From Actinosynnema sp. ALI-1.44 (GTDB taxonomy: Bacteria > Actinomycetota > Actinomycetes > Mycobacteriales > Pseudonocardiaceae), in assembly GCF_001984155.1 (NCBI RefSeq), contig NZ_MTQO01000032.1, forward strand, positions 1-64,000: a DNA stretch of 64,000 nt. The letters are read 5' to 3'. This document shows positions 25,578-33,351 of the stretch, piece by piece. The position numbers were made by a program, and so were the translations under genes. Each line of letters opens with the position of its first letter. Within the stretch, counting starts at the first letter, position 1. The notes below the pieces were generated by a model. It did no database searches. It was not told the DNA's origin and was given only the letters and a program-made list of their open reading frames with translations.

Positions 25578-28500
25578 ATGGCGCGCGGCAAAGGGTCGGG
25601 GTCCTCCGGCAGCCACCACGGGAGTCACGGGTCGTCATCCCACGGTGGCGGGCCGACACCGGGCACGCCCGCAACCGGGGGAGTGGCACCGGGCCAGGGC
25701 TCCCACATGGACCCGGACGCCGTCGAGTCGATCGGCGATCGGTTCAACGGCCGCGGCGGCCAGATCCGCGACGGCATCGGCGGCAAGCTGAACATCGGTG
25801 CCTCGGCGGACAGCGCCGGTGTGTTCGGCCAGGTCGCGATGACCAAGGCCGACGAGGCGATCAAGACGGCACGGGAAGGTGCCGAACGCGCGGCGGCGGC
25901 GGCCGAGCACAGCGGGCAGAAGGTCAAGAAAACCGCGGAGATGGTGCGCGGGACGGACCAGTCGAACGCCTCGAAGGTCACCAAGTCGGGTGACGGGCTG
26001 GACAAGGCGTCGGGTGGGTCCAAGGGCGCTTCCGGCGGCGGCGTGTCCGGTGGCTCGTCCCGCGCGGGCGTGGCCGCGACAGCGGGACCGACGAACACGC
26101 CCTGCGGCTCAGGTGGGCCCGTCGACACCAGGTCAGGGCCGGCTGGCGCGGCGCAGCGTCCCATCGCCGCCCCGAAAACCCCTTCCGGTCAGGCGCCCGT
26201 GCGGTCCGGCGGCGGCAACAACCCGCCCGGCCGCCCGGTCGACGGTCAAACCGGTGTGCGCCAAGGCAATCCCGGTGGCCAGCAGCAGGGCGCGCGGCCG
26301 CAGGGCAACACCGGTCAGCCTCTCGCCGCGCGGGGCGGAGGTGTTCCGGCTGGGCAGTCGGGTCTCGCGAACAACGCCGGTGCGCGTCAGGGAAATGCGT
26401 TCGGTGGCACGCAAGGACAGGGCCAGGCCGGCGGTCGCCAGGGAAGCCAGCCGATGGCGCGGGCGAACGGCCCGATGCCGACCCAACCAGGTCAGGGACA
26501 GCAGGGCATGCGGCAAGGCGGCATGCCGATGGCGAACCAGGGACAGCAAGGACGCCCGCCCGCCCCCATGCAAGGCCATGGCCAGGGTGGCGGGCCGGTG
26601 CGGGGCAACCAGGGTTTCGGCCCCCAAGGCAGCGCGCAGCCCAGGCAGGGCGGCGACGGATTCGCACCGCGCAACACCCAAAGCCCCGGATACGGTCCGG
26701 CCCCCGGCCAGCAGGGGCAGCAAGGGCTACCGGGGCAGCGGCCCGGTAGCCAGCAGAGCCAACAGAGTCAGTGGTCCGGCCAGCAGGGCCAGCAGCCGGT
26801 GCCGAATCGGCAAGGCCAGCAGCCGTTCAACCAGCAGTCCCCGCCCTTCACCCAACAGGGACAGAACCAGCAGGGCCAGCCGTTCAACCGGCAAGGCCAG
26901 CAAGGGCTCGGACAGCAGCAAGGGCCCGGTCAGCAAGGTCGGCCGCCCGCGAACGGGCAAGCAGCGGACGGCCGCCTGAACCAGCAGCCGCGCAACGACC
27001 AGTTCGGCCAGCAGCAACGGCCGAACCAGCAAGGGCCGCAGCAGTGGGGCCCGAACCAGCACCAGGGGCCGTTGCCCGACAACCGGTCGAACCAGCAGGG
27101 TCCGAACCAGCGTCAGGACCAGCAGCACCGCCAGCCGGTCGACCAGGGCCAGCAAGGCCCCCATCGGCCATCGCCGGACAATCGGCGTGATCAGCAGCAG
27201 AGCCAGCCGACGCCGAATCGGCAGGCGCCCGACGGCCGCCCGAACCAGCAGGGACCAAGCCAGCATCAGGATCAGCAGGGGCGGCCGAACCAGCAGCAAG
27301 GGCCGAACCAGCACCAGGACCAGCAGCACCGGCGGCAGGATCAGCGGCCGGTCGACCAGGGCCAGCAGACGACGCCGAACCGGCAGTCGCCGAACGACCG
27401 CCAGAACCAGCAAGCCCCGAACCAGGACCAGCAGAACCGCCAGGACCAGCAGGCGCCGCAGAACACCACCCCGAACCAGCAGCCGCCACGGCCGCTGCCG
27501 TTGCACGAACGGCCCGCGAGCCCGCTCGACGACCCGGCGATGTACGACGGCGACCGGGACGCACCCGCGAGAGACGGCCGTCCGCCGGTGGCGATGTACG
27601 CCACCGAGCGGTCGAAGTACGGCGTCCCGCAGGTCTTCTACCGCGGTGTGCGTGACTGGGCGCGGCACCAGATGTCGTTGTTCCGCGGCGACACGCGTTC
27701 TCCGGCGCAGATCAAGGCCGATGGTGGGTTCCGCCCGCCGTTCATGAGCAAGAAGGACTGGCAGAACCACCCCGAGTGGGCGAAGCCGGATCTCGCGAAG
27801 CACGTCGGCGGCGACACGAACGCGTTCGTGTCCACCTCGACGAACGCGAAGGTCAGCGAGAGCTTCACGGGCAACAAGCAGTACGTCTACGTCATCAACG
27901 CTCCCGGCGGCATCCACACCGACCCGACCATGGAGTCCAAGACCGGCAAGGAGTCCCACGGCGAGAACGAGGTTCTCTTCCCCGGTGGCATCGACTTCCG
28001 GTACGTCCGGGGCTGGTACGAGGTCGAGTACAGGGACGGCGGGTGGCAGCGCGGCGACTTCATCCCCAACCCCGACTACATCGGCGACAAGTACGTGGCG
28101 GGTGACCCCGCCGCGGTCGGTCCGAAGCACCCCGATGCCCTGCGGGCGAAACAGGACGGCACCACTCCTCCTGTCATGATCGGCAGCCTCGGCGATCACA
28201 TGGGCCGTCTCGACGACCCGACACTCGACTCCTTGCGGCCGTACATGCAGGCGACCGAGAGCGGCATGGCGGTGTTCGCCCCGTCCGGCCACGACGTGTC
28301 GCACGAGAACGACAAGTTCACGGCGGGCAGGGTGCCCAAGATCCCCGGCCAGTTCGTCGTCGACATGCACGGCACGTACGACGGGGTCCGGGTCGGCCAG
28401 ACGAGGCTGGACGAGAAGCAGGTCGCCGACATGATCCGGGCCCACCCGGGCTACGACGGCGGCCCGGTCACCCTGTTCGGCTGCGGCTCGGGCAACAACG

Positions 28501-31500
28501 GGTTCGCGGCGAAGGTGGCTCAGGAGCTCGGGTCTCCCGTCACCGCGCCGAACGGCGACGCGTGGGTCGACCACGACGGCAACACCTTCGCGTCGAGCCG
28601 GGACCCCAACGCCCCTCAGCAGTACGGCAAGCCGCCGAAGCCCACCTTCCCGCCGGACGGCTCGTGGACCACCCACGACCCGAGCGGCAAGGCGACGGTC
28701 AGCGACACCCCGTACCCGCCAGGGCACAACCCCGGGTGGGACAAGGACAAACCCCCGAACCGCCCGGTCGTCGCCGCCTACCACCGTGGCGACGACAGCA
28801 CGCCACCGCCGCCATCCCGGGACGACCACGGCAGCACGGACCGGGACCGCACGGACGCCGACCCCCGAGCCGATCAGGACCGGCCGGACGATCAGGACCA
28901 GCCAGTCGACCGGCCGGATCAGGCCGACCAGATCGACCGTGCCGCCGACCAGGCAAGGCTGGAAGCGGACAACGAGCGCAACGACCAGCTCAAAGCGCTC
29001 GACCAGGAGACTGCCGACCGCGTCAAGCAGTTGGAGCTGGAAGCCGAACCGCACATCGACGAGGCCGAGCGAAACCGTGAACGAGGCCTGGTCGAGGTCC
29101 AGCAGGACACCAACCGCCAGCTCGACCAGGTCGAGCGGCAGCGCGCGGAGCAACTCGCCCGCGCAGGTGACGACCCGGCCCGCCGAGCCGAGGTCGACAA
29201 CGAGTTCGACCAGCGAGCGGCGGAGGTCAGGCAGAACCAGGCCGAACGGGAGAACGCGGTCAACCGCGAGGCGGACCGGCGAGCGGAACCCGCCCGCAAG
29301 GAGCTCGACCGCAAGTTCGCCGAACTCGTCGCCGAGAAGGACCAGCGCCGCGACCAGATCGAGCGCAACCACAAGGACCGGTCCGCGGCGATCGACGCCG
29401 AGCAGAACAGGCGCCACGCGGAGCAAGGCACCCAGCCACCCCGCGAAGACCAGGCCCACCCCGACGACAGTCGTCCGGCGGACGAGAACCAGAGCCGTGC
29501 GCCCGAACGCAAGGACAGCCGCAGCGACGCCCGTCAAGGGTGGCCGACCGACCCGGCCAACGGCGCACCGCTGCGCAAGCGCGACCTTGACGCCCTCGGC
29601 CTGACTGAACGCCAGGTGGACTGGTGGCGTGACGGCAAAGCACCGCTGGGCATGGACCCCGACCAGTTCCGCCGGTTCCAGTCGGAGCTCGGCGATCTGT
29701 TGCGCGCCAACGGAATCGACCCGAACAGGTCCCAGCTGAGGCTGGTCGGCTCATCCGTGCGCTTCTACTCCGGCTGGAACAAGCGGATGGAAGGCGACGA
29801 CTACGGGCTCAAGCACACGCCGGAAAGCCGCGAGCGGCTGACCCGGTGGGAAGGTCCTGAGCGGGACGGGATGCCCGAGCGCAGGCCGTTCGACGTCCAG
29901 TACCGGCTGGGCCTCGATCCCGCGAAGAGCGACTACGACCTGTCGGTCTACTCCGACGACGTCGTCGACCTGGCCAGGTCGAAGTGGGACGGCGAAGGCG
30001 AGTTCTCCCACGAGCACGGCCACGTCGACAAGGACGTGGCACGCGGCGCGGTCAAGGGCTTCGAGGAGTTCGCCGAGCGCTGGAAGGAGAAGACCGGCCG
30101 CAAGCTCGGTTTCCGCCTGTACGGCTTGGAGAACGAGCCGCAGCAGCGCCGGTCGAGGCACGCCAAACCCACCGACGGCAACTGGCTGCTGGACCTGTCC
30201 GAGCGGGCTCGGCCGGAACGCCCGGACACACCGGTGGACCCCAAGTCCGGGTACCAGATCAATCAGCGCGACAAGGACTTCCTCGGGTACTCCGACGAAC
30301 AGATGAAGTGGTGGCAGGACGGCGACGCGCCGCTGGGCATGACGCCCCGGCAGTACCACGACTTCCGTGCCAGCCTCGCGGACGCGATGCGCGCCGAGGG
30401 CGTCGACGCCCGCGACGTGGACATCCGGCTCAAGGGCTCCGGTGTCAACGGTTTCTCCAACCCGCGCAAGACATTGGAGAACGCGGAGCACACCGACGAA
30501 AGCCGCGCGCTGATGGACGAGTGGCTCGGCGACGACCCGAACCGCCCGACCGGCCGCCCGTTCGACTCGATGCACCGGCTGGGAGCGGGCGACAGGGAGA
30601 AGAGCGACTTCGACGTCCAGATCCGCTCGGACGACCTGGTGCGCATCGCGAGGGAACGCCAGGCACTCTCCCCGGTGCTGCACAAGGTCGAGGTCGACGG
30701 CAAGAAGGTGTGGCAGCCCGCACCGGTCGTCCGGGAGAAGTACGGCTTCGTCCACAAGGACGTGATGCGGGAGCAGTTCCCCGAACTGAACAAATGGGCG
30801 GAGCACTGGGAACGGGAACTCGGGCGTGAGGTGGCGCCCGCGCTGTTCGGCCTGGATCACGACCCGCGGCAGGAAAGCCACCTGGACGGCCAGAAGGCGC
30901 AACGGGGCTGGCCCATGCTCGGCCCGGACGCCGCGCCGCTCGGCGACCGGCCGGACCCGGTCGACCCGAGTACGGTCGGCGTGGCCAGACCGGACGACCT
31001 CGTCGACTCGACCGTTGAGCCGACCGAACGCCCGTCGACCAGGCCACCGGCAGACTCTCCTGTGCTGACCGACGTGCCTGAGTCGCCTGAGCCGCCCACA
31101 CTGGAACAACAGCCGCCCCCTGCTCCCACCGAGGACGGCGGTTGGACCTGGAAGGGCCGCACCCTCAGCGCGGAGGCCAACCAGGCCGTCGACAGCTTCA
31201 TCCCGAAGTTCACCGAGGTCGGACACGGCGCGGACGACAACGGCGGCATCCGGGGCGTGATGCAGGACATCGAGCAACGAGTTCCGTACACCCGCCTCGA
31301 AGGCCTGCAGTACGACCTCAAGGGCCCCGACCGGCTCAAGGAGAAGGTGGCGACCGAGCTCAGGGCGGACAGCACGCGGTCGCCGGAAGAGATCCTGCGT
31401 GAGATCCCGGACGGAATCCGCTACACCTTCAGCCTCGATCCCGAGAACTACATGCGGGGGATGGCGCGGATCAACGACGAGTTGCGGCAACGGGGTTTCG

Positions 31501-31790
31501 AGGAAGTGCTGCGCAAGAGCTCGTGGACGCAGACGAAGAAGCCGTACAAGGGTGTCAACACGCGGTGGCGCGACCCGGAGTCCGGACTGCTTTTCGAGGT
31601 CCAGTTCCACACCCCGGAGAGCTGGCACGTGAAGAGCGTGACGCATGACGCCTACGAGTACGAGAAGAGCGACAGCGTTTCCAAGAGCGACCAGGCGAGG
31701 TGGAACACCTTCCAGCACGAGTACTTCAACCGGATCCCGCTCCCGCCCGGCGTGGAACGCATCGTGCGGTTCGAGGAAGGCAAGTCCTGA
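25578..31790 (+). CDS. Giant multidomain T7SS-associated polymorphic toxin (ART, caspase-like, 2x NTase-like, RelA/SpoT-like)
   Basis: A 2070-aa protein; ATG with TGAGG just upstream. About 40-130: helical, secretion-domain-like. About 215-640: Gln/Pro-rich linker. About 660-840: ADP-ribosyltransferase with the R-S-E motif Arg703 (LFRGDTRS), Ser752-Thr-Ser (FVSTSTN) and Glu796-x-Glu798 (GENEVLFPGG). About 880-1000: caspase-like fold with His931 (VVDMHGTYDG) and Cys969 (LFGCGSGN), possibly autoproteolytic. About 1090-1290: charged coiled coil. About 1325-1480 and 1550-1710: a duplicated nucleotidyltransferase-like module, GS at 1391/1620 and DxD at 1452-1454/1677-1679. About 1885-2060: RelA/SpoT-like synthetase with DGIRYTF (1945), YKGVNTRW and EVQFHT (2007). 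Secretion via T7SS is inferred from the neighbours; the domain calls are by motif recognition. Confidence 0.8.
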   Translation: MARGKGSGSSGSHHGSHGSSSHGGGPTPGTPATGGVAPGQGSHMDPDAVESIGDRFNGRGGQIRDGIGGKLNIGASADSAGVFGQVAMTKADEAIKTAREGAERAAAAAEHSGQKVKKTAEMVRGTDQSNASKVTKSGDGLDKASGGSKGASGGGVSGGSSRAGVAATAGPTNTPCGSGGPVDTRSGPAGAAQRPIAAPKTPSGQAPVRSGGGNNPPGRPVDGQTGVRQGNPGGQQQGARPQGNTGQPLAARGGGVPAGQSGLANNAGARQGNAFGGTQGQGQAGGRQGSQPMARANGPMPTQPGQGQQGMRQGGMPMANQGQQGRPPAPMQGHGQGGGPVRGNQGFGPQGSAQPRQGGDGFAPRNTQSPGYGPAPGQQGQQGLPGQRPGSQQSQQSQWSGQQGQQPVPNRQGQQPFNQQSPPFTQQGQNQQGQPFNRQGQQGLGQQQGPGQQGRPPANGQAADGRLNQQPRNDQFGQQQRPNQQGPQQWGPNQHQGPLPDNRSNQQGPNQRQDQQHRQPVDQGQQGPHRPSPDNRRDQQQSQPTPNRQAPDGRPNQQGPSQHQDQQGRPNQQQGPNQHQDQQHRRQDQRPVDQGQQTTPNRQSPNDRQNQQAPNQDQQNRQDQQAPQNTTPNQQPPRPLPLHERPASPLDDPAMYDGDRDAPARDGRPPVAMYATERSKYGVPQVFYRGVRDWARHQMSLFRGDTRSPAQIKADGGFRPPFMSKKDWQNHPEWAKPDLAKHVGGDTNAFVSTSTNAKVSESFTGNKQYVYVINAPGGIHTDPTMESKTGKESHGENEVLFPGGIDFRYVRGWYEVEYRDGGWQRGDFIPNPDYIGDKYVAGDPAAVGPKHPDALRAKQDGTTPPVMIGSLGDHMGRLDDPTLDSLRPYMQATESGMAVFAPSGHDVSHENDKFTAGRVPKIPGQFVVDMHGTYDGVRVGQTRLDEKQVADMIRAHPGYDGGPVTLFGCGSGNNGFAAKVAQELGSPVTAPNGDAWVDHDGNTFASSRDPNAPQQYGKPPKPTFPPDGSWTTHDPSGKATVSDTPYPPGHNPGWDKDKPPNRPVVAAYHRGDDSTPPPPSRDDHGSTDRDRTDADPRADQDRPDDQDQPVDRPDQADQIDRAADQARLEADNERNDQLKALDQETADRVKQLELEAEPHIDEAERNRERGLVEVQQDTNRQLDQVERQRAEQLARAGDDPARRAEVDNEFDQRAAEVRQNQAERENAVNREADRRAEPARKELDRKFAELVAEKDQRRDQIERNHKDRSAAIDAEQNRRHAEQGTQPPREDQAHPDDSRPADENQSRAPERKDSRSDARQGWPTDPANGAPLRKRDLDALGLTERQVDWWRDGKAPLGMDPDQFRRFQSELGDLLRANGIDPNRSQLRLVGSSVRFYSGWNKRMEGDDYGLKHTPESRERLTRWEGPERDGMPERRPFDVQYRLGLDPAKSDYDLSVYSDDVVDLARSKWDGEGEFSHEHGHVDKDVARGAVKGFEEFAERWKEKTGRKLGFRLYGLENEPQQRRSRHAKPTDGNWLLDLSERARPERPDTPVDPKSGYQINQRDKDFLGYSDEQMKWWQDGDAPLGMTPRQYHDFRASLADAMRAEGVDARDVDIRLKGSGVNGFSNPRKTLENAEHTDESRALMDEWLGDDPNRPTGRPFDSMHRLGAGDREKSDFDVQIRSDDLVRIARERQALSPVLHKVEVDGKKVWQPAPVVREKYGFVHKDVMREQFPELNKWAEHWERELGREVAPALFGLDHDPRQESHLDGQKAQRGWPMLGPDAAPLGDRPDPVDPSTVGVARPDDLVDSTVEPTERPSTRPPADSPVLTDVPESPEPPTLEQQPPPAPTEDGGWTWKGRTLSAEANQAVDSFIPKFTEVGHGADDNGGIRGVMQDIEQRVPYTRLEGLQYDLKGPDRLKEKVATELRADSTRSPEEILREIPDGIRYTFSLDPENYMRGMARINDELRQRGFEEVLRKSSWTQTKKPYKGVNTRWRDPESGLLFEVQFHTPESWHVKSVTHDAYEYEKSDSVSKSDQARWNTFQHEYFNRIPLPPGVERIVRFEEGKS
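26220..27490 (+). repeat. Low-complexity Gln/Pro/Asn-rich coding repeat in the toxin gene
   Basis: About 425 codons dominated by CAG/CAA (Gln) with Gly, Pro, Asn and Arg, built from degenerate units such as AACCAGCAGGGACC. The density of near-identical short words makes it a minisatellite-like tract liable to length changes. It would encode an extended, disordered spacer between the N-terminal secretion part and the toxic domains. Confidence 0.8.
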
Positions 31791-33184
31791 TGGCGCACTT
31801 CGTTTCGTACTACGTCGAATCCACGCCACGGCACGGCCCGGCCGCGGTCTACCGGCGGCGGCCGGACACCGAGCGCGGTGGCCGGGTCGACGAGATCTTC
31901 GCGGCGCCCGACGGGACCTGGTTCGGGGACGACGAGCTCTGGAAGTACGAGCGGGGCCGCTCCGACTGGGACTTCTACGGTGTGCATCCGGACGAGGCCG
32001 AACAGGTCATGGCGTGGCTGCGGACGGCCATGGAGGTGGGGCGGGACAACGCCGGTCGGCCTCCCGTCATCGCGGAGTGGGGTGTCGGCGAAGCCTGGAC
32101 AGTCAGGCTCACCGGGGAGACGACCGACGAGGTCGTCGGAACCCTGATCGATCGCCTTGGCATGACCCGGCGCGCTTCGCTTGATCCGCTTGAGCGGGAC
32201 ATCGCCTTGCGGGTGCTGCGCAGCGACGCGAGTGCGCGCTGGAACCTCCAACTGGACTACGCGGGCGAACAGGGTTGTTTCCTCAGTCTCCTCTATGTGC
32301 GGCTGACTCCGGACGAGCGGGTGATCCAGGGGCTGCGTGAGCAGGTGTACCCCCTGGCGGCGGAGCTCGGCCTGGAGATCGTCGACGAACAGGTCGCCAC
32401 GCAGCCGTCGTTCCCGTATTCGGAACGGGCTCGGGCCGAGACGCTGCCGGACAAGGACTGGCTGCTCGTCCTGTGGTTCCGCGGGGCGATGACCGAGGGC
32501 GTGCTGCGGACTCTCCAGCAGCAACTGGGTCTCCAGTCCGAGTGGAGCTTCGACGTCGACGATTCCACCGAACTGGAGTGGGGCATCGGGTACTTGCCCA
32601 ACGACGGCCGGTACCGGGCACAGTTGCGTCTGCGGCGCACCTTCGGCGACGACGACCTGTGGCGCTTCGAGATCGGCTACGAGGGCAAGCGGCCGCCCGA
32701 GGAGACCATCGACCAGTGGCACGAGGAGATCACGGCGGCCGCGACCGGCGTCGGCCTGGTGTTCGAGCGCGACTGGCTCAGGCCACGGCCGACACCGGAA
32801 CTCCGTACGCCCCTTGTGCCACCGCCGACGCGCTCAGCAGCGGGTCAGGTACATGTGCTCTACCGCGCGTACTTGGAAGGCGAGTTCACCGCTGCGTCCC
32901 TGGACGGCTTCCGTGACGCGTTGGGCATCGGGAAGCGCGGCCGGATCGACGACGACAGCGAGGAGTACTTCGGCGAACGTGTCCTGCGCGAGGGCGAGAA
33001 CCGCCTCGTCCGGCTGATGCTGTCCCGCAGGTCGGCGACCGACTGGTACCTCAGCTTGTCCTATCAGGACACACCGCCTGATCTGGCCACTGTGGACCAC
33101 ATAGCGCGCGACATCCACACGGCCGCGACGGCGGCGGGTCTGACGGTCGGCCACGAACAACGGTTCCCGCCGAAGCAACCATGA
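31790..33184 (+). CDS. Candidate immunity protein built of three divergent repeats
   Basis: A 464-aa soluble, acidic protein starting in an ATGA overlap with the toxin stop, so the two are translationally coupled. After an N-terminal about 100-residue segment (HFVSYYVESTPRHGPAAVYR), three similar units of about 100 residues follow (about 102-200, 222-330, 354-458). Each has a strand-rich start, an internal W/LxLxY-type strand and an amphipathic helix ending near 'AAELGLEIV', 'ATGVGLVFE' or 'ATAAGLTVG'. No family name recognised. Position directly after a toxin gene and lack of export signals fit an immunity protein; binding target unproven. Confidence 0.55.
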   Translation: MAHFVSYYVESTPRHGPAAVYRRRPDTERGGRVDEIFAAPDGTWFGDDELWKYERGRSDWDFYGVHPDEAEQVMAWLRTAMEVGRDNAGRPPVIAEWGVGEAWTVRLTGETTDEVVGTLIDRLGMTRRASLDPLERDIALRVLRSDASARWNLQLDYAGEQGCFLSLLYVRLTPDERVIQGLREQVYPLAAELGLEIVDEQVATQPSFPYSERARAETLPDKDWLLVLWFRGAMTEGVLRTLQQQLGLQSEWSFDVDDSTELEWGIGYLPNDGRYRAQLRLRRTFGDDDLWRFEIGYEGKRPPEETIDQWHEEITAAATGVGLVFERDWLRPRPTPELRTPLVPPPTRSAAGQVHVLYRAYLEGEFTAASLDGFRDALGIGKRGRIDDDSEEYFGERVLREGENRLVRLMLSRRSATDWYLSLSYQDTPPDLATVDHIARDIHTAATAAGLTVGHEQRFPPKQP

Positions 33185-33351
33185 CCACGTCGCACTACGT
33201 CGAATCGACGCCGTCCGCCGGACCGGGGTCGCTTGTCCTGTCCCATCCGGGCGGCGACCAGCTTTCGCGTGACGTGCGCGCGATCGCCGCCGACGCGCGT
33301 CTTGGTGTTGTCAGAGAAGTGCACAATCCAGCGGGGGAAGACGACTCGTGA
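33181..33351 (+). CDS. 56-aa ORF between immunity and TNT-like genes
   Basis: An ATG at 33181 overlaps the previous stop (ATGA), and the frame ends in a GTGA overlap with the next start at 33348. It is thus tiled seamlessly into the operon. Its start MTTSHYVESTPSAGP resembles the N-terminus of the preceding gene product (HFVSYYVESTPRHGP), suggesting a truncated duplicate. The downstream gene's GGGGGAAG ribosome-binding site lies inside it. It may serve mainly for translational coupling. Confidence 0.5.
   Translation: MTTSHYVESTPSAGPGSLVLSHPGGDQLSRDVRAIAADARLGVVREVHNPAGEDDS

Noticed and set aside
26727-29537. A 936-codon open frame antisense to the toxin gene
   Set aside because: Produced by the CAG/CTG-rich linker and coiled coil read backwards (Leu/Val-rich); the sense strand carries recognisable domains.
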